Assembly: GCF_003351765.1 (NCBI RefSeq)
Contig: NZ_CP031229.1
Span: 1,798,001-1,862,000 of the forward strand
Origin: Ornithinimicrobium avium
GTDB lineage: Bacteria; Actinomycetota; Actinomycetes; Actinomycetales; Dermatophilaceae
DNA length: 64,000 nucleotides
Direction of reading: 5' to 3'
Part shown: one piece after another, positions 8,670-16,961 of the stretch
How the letters are laid out: every line of letters starts with the position of its first letter
Position numbering within the stretch: the stretch's first letter is position 1
Notes under the pieces: model-generated
The model's input: the letters and a program-made list of their open reading frames with translations, nothing else
What the model was told of the DNA's origin: nothing
The model's database searches: none
Position numbers and translations under genes: made by a program

Positions 8670-9881
8670 TCAGGCCGGCTGCCCGGCCGGGACGCGCACG
8701 ACGAGCGCGTCGCCCTGCCCGCCGCCGCCGCACAGCGAGGCGGCACCGACGCCACCGCCGCGCCGCTGCAGCTCCAGGGCCAGGTGCAGGACGAGCCGCG
8801 CCCCGGACATCCCGATCGGGTGGCCCAGCGCGATGGCGCCCCCGTTGACGTTGACCCGCTCCGGGTCCACGCCCAGCTCCTTGGTCGAGGCGAGCCCGAC
8901 CGCGGCGAAGGCCTCGTTGATCTCCAGCAGGTCGAGGTCGGTGGGCTCGATGCCCTCCTTCTTGCAGGCCGCCACGATGGCGTTGGCCGGCTGGCTCTGC
9001 AGCGTGGAGTCGGGACCGGCGACGATCCCGTGGGCGCCGATCTCGGCGAGCCAGGTCAGCCCGAGCTCCTCCGCCTTGGCCCTGCTCATGACCACGACCG
9101 CGGCGGCGCCGTCGGAGATCTGCGAGGCGGACCCGGCGGTGATGGTGCCGTCCTTGGAGAAGGCCGGACGCAGCTTGCCGAGGGACTCGGTCGTGGTCTC
9201 GGCGCGGATCCCCTCGTCGGTCTTGAAGGACACCGGGTCGCCCTTGCGCTGGGGGATGTCCACGGCGACGACCTCCTCGTCGAACAGGCCGGCCTCCCAC
9301 GCCGCGGCCGCGCGCTGGTGGCTGCGGGCGGAGAAGGCGTCCTGCTCCTCGCGGGTGAACTCGCGGTCCGCGGTGTTGGCGTCCTCGGTGAGGCCGCCCA
9401 TCGCCTGGTCGGTGAAGGCGTCCCACAGGCCGTCGTAGGCCATGTGGTCGCGCACGGTGACGTCGCCGTACTTGTAGCCGCTGCGGGACTTCTCCAGCAG
9501 GTGAGGGGCCTGGGACATCGACTCCTGGCCGCCGGCGACGACGATCTCGACCTCGCCGGCGCGGATGAGCTGGTCGGCCAGCGCGATCGCGTCGAGGCCG
9601 GAGAGGCAGACCTTGTTGATGGTCAGCGCGGGCACGTCCATCGGGATGCCGCCCTTGACCGCGGCCTGGCGGGCCGGGATCTGCCCGGCGCCGGCGGTGA
9701 GGACCTGGCCCATGATCACGTAGTCGACCTGGTCACCGGTGATACCGGCCTTCTCCAGGGCGCCCTCGATGGCGAACCCGCCCAGCTCGGCGGCGCTGAA
9801 GCCGGACAGCGAGCCGAGCAGCCGGCCCATCGGGGTGCGTGCCCCGGCGACGAGGACGGACGTGGTGGTCGGGGTGCTCAT
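8670..9881 (-). CDS. Acetyl-CoA C-acetyltransferase (thiolase)
   Basis: A 403-residue biosynthetic-type thiolase that condenses two acetyl-CoA to acetoacetyl-CoA, or the reverse. The active-site cysteine lies in INKVCLSG (about residue 90). The C-terminal motifs are GHPIGMSGAR (His) and SLCGGGGQGDALV (second Cys). The length is standard. A Shine-Dalgarno (GGAGG) precedes the ATG. It lies 85 bases upstream of meaB on the same strand, so a common transcript is possible, consistent with short-chain acyl-CoA metabolism in this region. Distinction between AtoB/PhaA and FadA roles is not possible from sequence alone. Confidence 0.94.
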   Translation of the reverse strand: MSTPTTTSVLVAGARTPMGRLLGSLSGFSAAELGGFAIEGALEKAGITGDQVDYVIMGQVLTAGAGQIPARQAAVKGGIPMDVPALTINKVCLSGLDAIALADQLIRAGEVEIVVAGGQESMSQAPHLLEKSRSGYKYGDVTVRDHMAYDGLWDAFTDQAMGGLTEDANTADREFTREEQDAFSARSHQRAAAAWEAGLFDEEVVAVDIPQRKGDPVSFKTDEGIRAETTTESLGKLRPAFSKDGTITAGSASQISDGAAAVVVMSRAKAEELGLTWLAEIGAHGIVAGPDSTLQSQPANAIVAACKKEGIEPTDLDLLEINEAFAAVGLASTKELGVDPERVNVNGGAIALGHPIGMSGARLVLHLALELQRRGGGVGAASLCGGGGQGDALVVRVPAGQPA

Positions 9882-9968
9882 GATGTGCCTCCAGCGGCAG
9901 TCGTGGGGAGGGGTGCTCCTGGCCCATCGTAGTGCGGACGGGGGGCGCCAGGGAGCCGGGTCCCCGGG

Positions 9969-11510
9969 TCAGCGGCCGTGCACGAGCTGGCCGGCGAGCA
10001 CGGTCGCGGAGACCGATGCCGAACGCAGTGCGCGCGCCTGCTCGCGCGACGGCATACCTGCAGGTGCGAGCGGGTCGGCGTCGAGGAGGACGACGTCGCC
10101 GGGCGCCCCGGGGCACAGCCTTCGACCGTCGACGGAGGCGGCGAGCGCCTCGCGCGGCGTGAGCGCCTGCTCGGGGTGCCAGCTGTCCTCCTCGACCGGC
10201 CCCCGGTGGACCGCGGCCGCCATCGCCAGCCACGGGTCGAGCGGCGCGACGGGGGCGTCGGAGCCGAGGACCAGCTCGATCCCGTGGTCGAGGAAGCTGC
10301 GCAGGGTGAAGGTGCGGTCGGCCCGGTCCGGCCAGCACTGCTCGGTCACGGCACGGTCGTCCAGCAGGTGCGCCGGCTGCACGCTCGCGCGCACCGGCAG
10401 ACCGGCCCACAGGGGCAGGTCGGCGGGGTCGACGAGCTGGGCGTGCTCGATCCCCCCGCGCGCCCCGGTCTGCGCGAAGGCGACGAGCGCCTGGTGGACC
10501 GCGGCGTCACCGATCGCGTGCAGCGCGACCTCGAGCCCTGCGCCCGTTGCGGTGGCGAGCAGGTCGCGCACCTGGGCGGCGTCGTGGTTGGCGGCCCCGC
10601 GGGGGTGGGCCAGCAGGTGCCCGTCGGCGTAGGGCTGGTGGCACCAGGCCGTGCGGGTGTTCAACGAGCCGTCGCTGATGATCTTCAGCGGCCCCATGGT
10701 GACCAGCCCTCCGGTGCCGGCGACCGGCCCGCCGGTCCGCGCGCCGGCGTCGAGGACGTGCTGGAGGTGCTCGGGATAGACGCCGACCCGGGCGCGCAGC
10801 ACCTGCCCCCCCGCCTCGTGCCGGTCGCGCCACAGCTCCCACGGACGCCCGAACTCCAGGTCGGTCACACCCACCACCCCGCGCGCGAGCGCGTCGCGGA
10901 CCGCGGCGGACACGGCGGCCGCGGTCTGGGTGCCCGAGCCCGGCAGGTCGGTCAGCAGGTCGTAGGCCCGGAACCACTCCGCCTCACAGACCACGCCGTC
11001 GCCCGGCGGCAGGCCCAGCCTGTGCAGCGCCGCACCGTTGAGCCAGCCGTGGTGGCAGTCCGCGCTGATCAGCACGACGGGGACCTCCCCGGTCACCCCG
11101 TCCAGCGCCGCGCGGGTCGGCTGCTCGGCCCAGGTCGCCGAGCGGTGCCCGAACCCGGTGAGCACACCGGTCGGCGGCAGGGACCCGCTCGCGAGCGCCC
11201 CGCGGACCGTCTCGAGCGCGTCCTCGACCGAGCCCGCGGCGGACAGGTCCAGCCGTGCTCTGGTCAGGCCCCACTGCTGCAGGTGCACGTGGTGGTCCCA
11301 CAGGCCCGGCACCGCCCAGCGGCCGGCTCCCTCGAGCACGGGTATGGCGTGCTCCGGCACGTCGTTCCCGCCCCTCCCCTCCCGCGTCGCCGGGCGGGGT
11401 CCGACCTGCGCGACGACGCCGTCGAGGACGAGGACGTCGACCGGCTCGGCCTGGGTCCCGGCGCCGTCGAGATCGACCAGGCGCACGTCGCGCAGCAGGA
11501 GGTCGTGCAT
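9969..11510 (-). CDS. Amidohydrolase family 3 protein (YtcJ-like)
   Basis: A 513-residue metal-dependent hydrolase of the YtcJ group. The N-terminal beta-sandwich is followed by the metal motif WDHHVHLQQWG (about residues 75-85). Later come SADCHHGWLN, a His segment (ALHAIGDAAVHQ) and a C-terminal GSDAPVAPLDP with the catalytic Asp. The substrate is unknown. The ATG at 11510 matches the usual N-terminus (LLLRDVRLVDLDG), and a TAGCGT box eight bases upstream suggests a leaderless mRNA. A longer in-frame extension would run through the divergent epimerase promoter and is rejected. Confidence 0.88.
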   Translation of the reverse strand: MHDLLLRDVRLVDLDGAGTQAEPVDVLVLDGVVAQVGPRPATREGRGGNDVPEHAIPVLEGAGRWAVPGLWDHHVHLQQWGLTRARLDLSAAGSVEDALETVRGALASGSLPPTGVLTGFGHRSATWAEQPTRAALDGVTGEVPVVLISADCHHGWLNGAALHRLGLPPGDGVVCEAEWFRAYDLLTDLPGSGTQTAAAVSAAVRDALARGVVGVTDLEFGRPWELWRDRHEAGGQVLRARVGVYPEHLQHVLDAGARTGGPVAGTGGLVTMGPLKIISDGSLNTRTAWCHQPYADGHLLAHPRGAANHDAAQVRDLLATATGAGLEVALHAIGDAAVHQALVAFAQTGARGGIEHAQLVDPADLPLWAGLPVRASVQPAHLLDDRAVTEQCWPDRADRTFTLRSFLDHGIELVLGSDAPVAPLDPWLAMAAAVHRGPVEEDSWHPEQALTPREALAASVDGRRLCPGAPGDVVLLDADPLAPAGMPSREQARALRSASVSATVLAGQLVHGR

Positions 11511-11518
11511 GGGGGGCA

Positions 11519-11524
11519 ACGCTA
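11519..11524 (-). promoter_or_regulatory. Candidate -10 box, amidohydrolase gene
   Basis: TAGCGT on the minus strand, eight bases before the ATG at 11510. It is divergent from the epimerase -10 box at 11562. Confidence 0.45.
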
Positions 11525-11561
11525 ACCGCACGTCCCCACCGTCCGCGTCGGTGGTCGGGCC

Positions 11562-11567
11562 TAGGCT
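11562..11567 (+). promoter_or_regulatory. Candidate -10 box, methylmalonyl-CoA epimerase gene
   Basis: TAGGCT, seven bases before the ATG at 11575; a leaderless arrangement. Confidence 0.5.
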
Positions 11568-11574
11568 TGCGGCC

Positions 11575-12075
11575 ATGAGCTCCACACCTGCCGCCCCGGA
11601 CGAGACGCCCCGCGGCGGGAGCCTGACCGAGGGACTCGGCCAGCTGCTCCTCGCCGTCGACCACGTGGGGCTGGCCGTGCCCGACCTGGACGAGGCCATC
11701 GCCTTCCACGAGCAGGTGCTGGGCAACCGTCTGGTGCACCAGGAGACGAACACCGAGCAGGGTGTGCGCGAGGCGATGGTGGCCGTCGGGCCGGCCGACA
11801 CCGGCGGCGGACAGCCGGGCACGATGATCCAGCTGCTGGCACCCACGGGGCCGGAGTCCACGATCGCCAGGTTCATCGACCGCAACGGACCCGGCCTGCA
11901 GCAGCTGGCCTACCGGGTCGCCGACGTCGAGGCCGCCGCCGAGGTCCTGCGCGGGCGCGGGGTGCGGATGCTCTACGACGAGCCGCGGCGCGGGACGGCC
12001 GGCTCGCGGATCAACTTCGTGCATCCCAAGGACGCCGGGGGCGTCCTGGTCGAGCTCGTGGAGCCCGCCGGGTGA
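11575..12075 (+). CDS. mce: Methylmalonyl-CoA epimerase
   Basis: A 166-residue vicinal-oxygen-chelate protein that interconverts (S)- and (R)-methylmalonyl-CoA, linking propionyl-CoA carboxylation to the B12-dependent mutase. The two VOC halves begin at AVDHVGLAVPDLDEA (metal His) and PGLQQLAYRVADVEAA. The C-terminal metal Glu is in VLVELVEPAG, and FVHPKDAGGV is typical of this enzyme. The N-terminal 20 residues are a non-conserved Pro/Ser stretch. Its TGA overlaps the GTG of the following transporter gene. With meaB and the cobalamin adenosyltransferase it marks a methylmalonyl-CoA route in this organism. Confidence 0.93.
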   Translation: MSSTPAAPDETPRGGSLTEGLGQLLLAVDHVGLAVPDLDEAIAFHEQVLGNRLVHQETNTEQGVREAMVAVGPADTGGGQPGTMIQLLAPTGPESTIARFIDRNGPGLQQLAYRVADVEAAAEVLRGRGVRMLYDEPRRGTAGSRINFVHPKDAGGVLVELVEPAG

Positions 12076-13484
12076 GCCAGCCGCGACCACCGGAGCCCGT
12101 CGAGGCCCCGCCGCCCAGGCGGCGCAGGAGCCTGCTCACCCGGCTCCGCCCGCAGCACGTCCCACGGGCGGGCCGGCACGCCGTGCGGCGCTGGCAGGAC
12201 TACCGGGAGCGGCAGCTGGCGCTGCTCGCCGAGAGCAACCGGCTGCAGCGCGAGCTGCACGACCACGTCGTGCATCCTCGTACGGGCACGGGCACGGGCA
12301 CGGCCCGGACGGGCGGCACCACCCAGGGTCGCGCCGCCGCCCACGGGGGCGACGCCACCGACGTGGGCGTGGCCGTGCCCACGGGTGCCGACCCTGGGGC
12401 CGCAGGTCCCGGTCCCGGCGCCGACGATCCGCGGGGCGTGCGGGCGACGTCGCTGGCCTCCCCCTTCTACGTCGGCTTCACCTTCGCCCTCGGGGCGCTC
12501 GTCGCCTGGCTGCTGGTCGAGAACCTCACGCGGCTGACCTCGGTGCTCACCTTCCTGCTGGTCGCGGTCTTCCTCACCCTCGCGCTGGAGCCGATCGTGC
12601 AGTGGCTGACCCGCCACGGCGTACCCCGGTTCGGCGCCGTCTTCGTCGTCTTCCTCGGGCTCGTGGGCGCGGTGGCCCTCGTCGCCTCCCTCGTCGTGCC
12701 GCCGATCGCCTCGCAGGCCGCGATGCTGGTGGACAAGACCCCCGATTACGTGCAGCGCATCACGACCACCCCGTGGATCGCCGAGCTGGACGCCCAGCAC
12801 GACGTCTTCGGGCGGATCACCGAGGAGATCGAGAGCTTCGCGGTGGACCGCGCCACCATCTCCACGGTCTTCGGCGGCGTCCTGGGCGCCGCCGGCTGGG
12901 TGGCGGGCAGCCTCGTGGGTGTCCTGACCTCGGGGATCCTCACGCTCTACATGCTGGCGACCCTGCCCTCGGTCAAGGACGCGGCCTTCCGGATGGTCCC
13001 GCGCAGCCGTCGTCGCGGCGTGCGGGTCATCGCCGAGGAGATCATGCGCCGCGTCGGCAGCTACGCCCTCGGGCAGGGTGCCGTCGCCACGATCAACGGC
13101 GTCTGCTCGTGGATCATGATGAAGATCCTCGACGTCCCCTACCCGGAGATGCTCGCGGTCCTCGTCGGGCTGCTCGGCCTCATCCCGCTCGTCGGCGCGA
13201 CTCTCGGGGCGGTCGTGGTCGCCCTGGCCGCGCTGACCGTCAGCCCCACGACCGCGTTGATCGTCGTCGTCTACTACATCATCTACCAGCAGTTCGAGAA
13301 CTACGTCATCGTGCCCAACATCATGCGGCGCACCGTGTCGGTCCCGGGCGCGGTGACCGTGGTGGCGGTCCTCGTCGGCGGAACGCTGCTCGGCGTGCTC
13401 GGCGCCCTCATCGCGATCCCGGTCGCGGCCGGACTCCTGCTCATCTACCACGAGGTGCTCGTCCCGCGGCAGGAGCGCGCCTGA
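12072..13484 (+). CDS. AI-2E family transporter (PerM-type membrane protein)
   Basis: A 470-residue membrane protein. Residues 1-125 form a cytoplasmic basic, Arg/Gly/Thr-rich segment. It is followed by about eight hydrophobic helices with the family pattern, including the late GLLGLIPLVGATLGAVVVAL and a QQFENYVIVPNIMRRTV stretch. The family includes the TqsA autoinducer-2 exporter and Na+/H+ antiporters, so the substrate is open. The GTG start overlaps the epimerase stop by four bases (GTGA), implying coupled translation. The long disordered N-terminus is unusual for the family. Confidence 0.88.
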   Translation: MSQPRPPEPVEAPPPRRRRSLLTRLRPQHVPRAGRHAVRRWQDYRERQLALLAESNRLQRELHDHVVHPRTGTGTGTARTGGTTQGRAAAHGGDATDVGVAVPTGADPGAAGPGPGADDPRGVRATSLASPFYVGFTFALGALVAWLLVENLTRLTSVLTFLLVAVFLTLALEPIVQWLTRHGVPRFGAVFVVFLGLVGAVALVASLVVPPIASQAAMLVDKTPDYVQRITTTPWIAELDAQHDVFGRITEEIESFAVDRATISTVFGGVLGAAGWVAGSLVGVLTSGILTLYMLATLPSVKDAAFRMVPRSRRRGVRVIAEEIMRRVGSYALGQGAVATINGVCSWIMMKILDVPYPEMLAVLVGLLGLIPLVGATLGAVVVALAALTVSPTTALIVVVYYIIYQQFENYVIVPNIMRRTVSVPGAVTVVAVLVGGTLLGVLGALIAIPVAAGLLLIYHEVLVPRQERA

Positions 13485-13533
13485 GCTCCTGGCTGCACGG
13501 GTCCAGGAGGCCCCGCCGGTGCGAGCAGCTCCG

Positions 13534-13854
13534 TCAGGCCCAGGAGCCGCCGGGCCGACGACGGTCGCGAGCGGCCCAGCACACGCTGTGCCAGTGCCGG
13601 CGGTTGTCCACCTGGTTCATCGTCTCCACCGGCCAGGCGACGGTGTGCGCAGTGTCCGCACCCACCTCGCTCTGACACCCGGGGCACCGGTAGACCCGGC
13701 CGGTCGTGCTGGCCCGCACCTGCCGGGCCGCCCAGACCTGCCCGGCCCAGCGCACCTCGGTGACGGTCGGCTCCCGCAACGGCGGGGGCGTACCGCCGCC
13801 CCCCACCCTGCGCACGGGTCGCCCCGAGCGGCGCCGGCGGTTGGAGCGGGGCAC
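13534..13854 (-). CDS. Small zinc-ribbon-like actinobacterial protein
   Basis: A 106-residue basic protein. After an Arg-rich start it has CPGC (about residue 58) and, further on, a HWHSVCWAARDRRR segment, which together look like a zinc-binding ribbon. Homologues are widespread in actinobacteria and often carry the product name 'ATP/GTP-binding protein'. I see no P-loop to justify that name. It sits directly upstream of the 3-hydroxyacyl-CoA dehydrogenase stop region on the same strand and ends 49 bases from the convergent AI-2E-type gene. Function unknown. Confidence 0.7.
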   Translation of the reverse strand: MPRSNRRRRSGRPVRRVGGGGTPPPLREPTVTEVRWAGQVWAARQVRASTTGRVYRCPGCQSEVGADTAHTVAWPVETMNQVDNRRHWHSVCWAARDRRRPGGSWA

Positions 13855-13867
13855 GGACGACCCGCCC

Positions 13868-15571
13868 TCAGGAGATGAAGGGGCGGTCCAGGATGACGTG
13901 CTCGACGAGCAGCGGGGATGCCTCGACGGAGTCCCGCGGGAGGCCCGAGCTGCCGGAGGCCAGCTCCTCGCACACGGCGAGCACCTCGTCGGCGCCGATC
14001 TGGTCGATCATCGCGAACGGACCCGTCGGGTAGCCGAGCCCGTGCTGCAGGGCGGTGTCGATGTCGGCCACCGAGGCATAGCCCTCGTCGAGCATCCGGA
14101 CCGCGTCGTTGAGGTGCGGCACGAGCAGGGCGTCGACCACGAGGCCGGCGCGGTCGCGGCACACCACGGGCTCGGCGCCCAGCCGCGCGACGAGCTCGCG
14201 CATGGACTGCACGGCGTCGTCCTCGGTGGCGCTGGTGCGGCCGATCTCGACGACCTGGCCGTTGCCGGTCGGGGCGTGCACGCGCAGCACGAGGCTGCGG
14301 CCGGGGCGGCCGCTCACCGCCCCGAGCGCGACGGCGGCCGCGCTGTTGACGGTGGCCAGCACCGTGTCCGGTCCGGTGATCTCGCCGAGCTCGGCGAAGA
14401 GGTCGTCCAGGTCGCGCCCCGGCAGCAGGTCGTCCAGGTCCTCGTCCGCCTCGAGGTCGAGCTCGAGCTCCTCGAGGTCGTCGACGTCGGTGTCCAGGTC
14501 CTGGGCCTCGATGACGACGTCCGCCCCGGCGAGCGAGGCGAGCTCCTCGGAGTCCTCGGCGTCGGAGACGTGCACCACGGCATACCCGCCCTCCTCGAGG
14601 CGGTCCACCAGCTCGCTGGCCAGGTCCCCGGTGCCGACCACTCCGACCGACCCGGCCTCGGCCGGCTCGGTGGCGACCGGCGTCAGGTCGTCCTCGACCA
14701 CCTGACCGCTGCCGGGCCTTGCGTAGGTGTAGAAGCCGCGGCCGCTCTTGCGTCCGAGCAGCCCGGAGGTGACCATCCGGCCGAGCATCGGGCTGGGCGC
14801 GTGCATCTGCGAGCGGGTGTGGGCGTAGATCACCTCGCCGATGTGGTCGCAGACGTCCAGGCCGACGAGGTCCATGAGCGTGCACGGACCCATCGGCAGG
14901 CCGGCACCCACGCGCATCGCGGTGTCCAGGTCCTCGCGGGAGACGTGGCCGTGCTCGAGCATCCGCAGCGCGGAGGTGAAGTAGCCGAACAGCAGGTAGT
15001 TGGCCACGAACCCGGCGCGGTCGCCGACCACGACCGGCTTCTTGCCGAGCTTGTCCGCGACGGCCACGACGGCGTCGCGCACGGCGGCGTCGGTGCGCAG
15101 GGTGGTGATGACCTCGACGAGCTTGAGCACCGGGGCGGGGTTGAAGAAGTGCAGGCCCAGCACCCGCTCCGGGTGCCGCGTGGGCGCGGCGATCTCGGTG
15201 ATCGACAGGCTCGAGGTGTTGCTGGCGAGCACGGCGCCGGCGTCGACGATGTCGTCGAGCTTGCCGAAGACCTCGTGCTTGAGGCTGAGCACCTCCGGCA
15301 CCGCCTCGACCACCAGGTCGCAGTCCTTGAGGTCCCCCAGCTCGGTGCTGATCGTGATCCGGCCCAGGATCTCCGCCTGCCCGGCCTCGTCGAGCCGCCC
15401 CTTGGCCACCGCGCGGTCGGTGGAGCCCTGCAGGATCGCGCGGCCGTGCTCGGCGTACTCCTGCGTCGTCTCCACGCCGACGACCTGCAACCCACCCCTC
15501 GCGAACACCTCGACGATGCCGGCACCCATGGTGCCCAGTCCGATGACCCCGACGGTGCTGATCTCACGCAT
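13868..15571 (-). CDS. 3-hydroxyacyl-CoA dehydrogenase, two-part protein
   Basis: A 567-residue protein. Residues 1-285 are a complete NAD-dependent 3-hydroxybutyryl-CoA dehydrogenase. It has the Rossmann motif GLGTMGAG, catalytic GLHFFNPAPVLKLVEV, and a C-terminal domain ending in LLGRKSGRGFYTY. Residues about 300-567 repeat the layout with a weak Rossmann start (GVVGTGDLASELV), an acidic Asp/Glu/Leu-rich insert (about 345-390), a degenerate HAPTGNGQVVEIGR where HFFNP should be, and a recognisable dimerisation domain. The second half is probably structural or regulatory. It is divergent from nucS. It would act on acetoacetyl-CoA or on beta-oxidation intermediates, matching the thiolase nearby. 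Confidence 0.88.
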   Translation of the reverse strand: MREISTVGVIGLGTMGAGIVEVFARGGLQVVGVETTQEYAEHGRAILQGSTDRAVAKGRLDEAGQAEILGRITISTELGDLKDCDLVVEAVPEVLSLKHEVFGKLDDIVDAGAVLASNTSSLSITEIAAPTRHPERVLGLHFFNPAPVLKLVEVITTLRTDAAVRDAVVAVADKLGKKPVVVGDRAGFVANYLLFGYFTSALRMLEHGHVSREDLDTAMRVGAGLPMGPCTLMDLVGLDVCDHIGEVIYAHTRSQMHAPSPMLGRMVTSGLLGRKSGRGFYTYARPGSGQVVEDDLTPVATEPAEAGSVGVVGTGDLASELVDRLEEGGYAVVHVSDAEDSEELASLAGADVVIEAQDLDTDVDDLEELELDLEADEDLDDLLPGRDLDDLFAELGEITGPDTVLATVNSAAAVALGAVSGRPGRSLVLRVHAPTGNGQVVEIGRTSATEDDAVQSMRELVARLGAEPVVCRDRAGLVVDALLVPHLNDAVRMLDEGYASVADIDTALQHGLGYPTGPFAMIDQIGADEVLAVCEELASGSSGLPRDSVEASPLLVEHVILDRPFIS

Positions 15572-15648
15572 GCCCCGATCCTCTCAGACGCCCAGGCCGG
15601 CGCAGACGCGCAGGTCCCCGCCCCTGCGGGTACGCGGTGCGCCCGGGT

Positions 15649-15654
15649 TAGGGT
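15649..15654 (+). promoter_or_regulatory. Candidate -10 box, nucS
   Basis: TAGGGT, seven bases before the GTG at 15662. It indicates a leaderless mRNA and fixes the start. Confidence 0.5.
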
Positions 15655-15661
15655 GACCGGC

Positions 15662-16357
15662 GTGCGTGTCGTGATCGCCCGGTGCTCCGTCGACTACCAG
15701 GGTGCCCTGGTGGCGCACCTGCCCCTGGCCACCCGGCTGCTGATGGTCAAGGCGGACGGCTCGGTGCTCATCCACTCCGACGGCGGTTCCTACAAGCCGC
15801 TGAACTGGATGGCGCCGCCCTGCTCGATGACCGAGCAGGAGCCGGACGAGCTGGAGCGCGAGGAGGGCGTGCGGTCGGTCTGGCTGGTCCAGCACGGCAA
15901 GCGCGAGGACTTCCTGCGCATCCGGCTGCACGAGGTCCTCTCGGACAGCTCGCACGACCTCGGGATCGACCCGGGGCTGGTCAAGGACGGCGTCGAGGCT
16001 CAGCTCCAGGCGCTGCTGGCCGAGCACATCGTGACTCTCGGGGAGGGCTGGACGCTGCTGCGCCGGGAGTACATGACCGCCATCGGGCCGGTCGACATCC
16101 TGTGCAAGGACGGCGCCGGTGCCACGGTCGCCGTGGAGATCAAGCGGCGCGGCGACATCGACGGCGTCGAGCAGCTGACCCGCTACCTCGAGCTGCTCAA
16201 CCGCGACCCGCACCTGGCGCCGGTGCAGGGCGTCTTCGCCGCCCAGGTGATCAAGCCGCAGGCCAGGGTCCTGGCGACCGACCGCGGCATCCGGTGCGTG
16301 ACGCTGGACTACGAGGCGCTCCGGGGCCGGGACGACGCGGAGTCGCGGCTGTTCTGA
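15662..16357 (+). CDS. nucS: Endonuclease NucS (mismatch-specific)
   Basis: A 231-residue DUF91 protein, the actinobacterial/archaeal mismatch endonuclease that substitutes for MutS/MutL by cutting both strands at mispairs. The N-terminal DNA-binding half begins VRVVIARCSVDYQG. The C-terminal RecB-like nuclease core shows GPVDILC, VAVEIKRRG and QLTRYLELL, containing the catalytic Asp, Glu and Lys. The protein ends in SRLF, resembling the short C-terminal clamp-binding tail described for NucS. The GTG at 15662 lies seven bases after a TAGGGT box. It is divergent from the dehydrogenase gene and convergent with a DUF1801 gene. Confidence 0.95.
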   Translation: MRVVIARCSVDYQGALVAHLPLATRLLMVKADGSVLIHSDGGSYKPLNWMAPPCSMTEQEPDELEREEGVRSVWLVQHGKREDFLRIRLHEVLSDSSHDLGIDPGLVKDGVEAQLQALLAEHIVTLGEGWTLLRREYMTAIGPVDILCKDGAGATVAVEIKRRGDIDGVEQLTRYLELLNRDPHLAPVQGVFAAQVIKPQARVLATDRGIRCVTLDYEALRGRDDAESRLF

Positions 16358-16407
16358 GCGGCGACCTCCGGACGACGACGCCTGCGAGCGGGGCGGGCGG
16401 TTTCGTG

Positions 16408-16467
16408 CGGCGTGCACGATCCGAGCGACCAGGGACGATGCGCCCTGTTCCGCCATCGTGCACGCCG
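16408..16467 (+). repeat. Nested inverted repeat between convergent nucS and DUF1801 gene
   Basis: Perfect 13-base arms at 16408-16420 (CGGCGTGCACGAT) and 16455-16467 enclose a 34-base loop. The loop itself holds a CAGGG/CCCTG 5-bp stem. It lies about 50 bases past the nucS stop and about 90 past the DUF1801 stop. It may be a bidirectional terminator, or a dispersed palindromic element. There is no T-run on either side. Only one copy is visible in this window. Confidence 0.6.
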
Positions 16468-16555
16468 GGAAGACCACGGCGTGGCTTCGAACCTGGTCAC
16501 GCACGCCCGCACCGGGCTCGACCGCACGCCCCTTTGACTGGGACTGCGTCCGACC

Positions 16556-16906
16556 TCACCGGCCGAGGATGTCGAGCTTGGCCTCGACCAGGCTTCTGAC
16601 CAGCTCGTCCGGCAGCGGAGCGTCGGCCGGGAAGTGCAGCGAGCTCTTGGTGCGCTCGTAGGAGGTGAGGCGGTCGGCGAGCGTCGGGAGCACCTCTCCG
16701 CTGTGCGGCAGGTAGGCCAGGTGGTGCGTGAACGCCGCGAAGCCTGCGACCACCTTCCCCTCGACCCGGAAGGCCGGCACGCCGTAGGAGATGCCCTCCT
16801 CGGCGTGCGGGAGCACGGCCCGGATCGACCGGCGCAGCGCTTCCAGCGTGGTCCGTCCTGGCTCCTCGAGCGCTGCCAGGTAGGCATCGACCTCATCGAC
16901 CGTCAT
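16556..16906 (-). CDS. DUF1801 family protein
   Basis: A 116-residue protein of the DUF1801/YdhG-like family, a small alpha/beta fold sometimes named iron chaperone by distant similarity to frataxin. Typical segments are ALRRSIRAVLPHAEEGISYGVPAFRVEGKVVAGFAAF and the end LVEAKLDI. Function is not established. The ATG at 16906 is chosen because it gives the family length and a CAGACT box sits six bases upstream. The 60 residues of further open frame are not conserved and run under the divergent transferase gene. Confidence 0.75.
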   Translation of the reverse strand: MTVDEVDAYLAALEEPGRTTLEALRRSIRAVLPHAEEGISYGVPAFRVEGKVVAGFAAFTHHLAYLPHSGEVLPTLADRLTSYERTKSSLHFPADAPLPDELVRSLVEAKLDILGR

Positions 16907-16912
16907 GGCAGA

Positions 16913-16918
16913 AGTCTG
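16913..16918 (-). promoter_or_regulatory. Weak candidate -10 box, DUF1801 gene
   Basis: CAGACT on the minus strand, six bases before the ATG at 16906. The first base deviates from TANNNT. Confidence 0.3.
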
Positions 16919-16948
16919 CTCCTGACTACCCGAGATGTCGCGCTGCGG

Positions 16949-16954
16949 CAGGAT
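16949..16954 (+). promoter_or_regulatory. Weak candidate -10 box, gamma-glutamyltransferase homologue
   Basis: CAGGAT, seven bases before the ATG at 16962. It favours that start over in-frame ATGs at 16935 and 16953. Confidence 0.3.
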
Positions 16955-16961
16955 GGTCCCC

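Noticed and set aside
13706..15661. Plus-strand frame leading into nucS
   Set aside because: It is antisense to the dehydrogenase gene; the -10 box and the family N-terminus place the nucS start at 15662.
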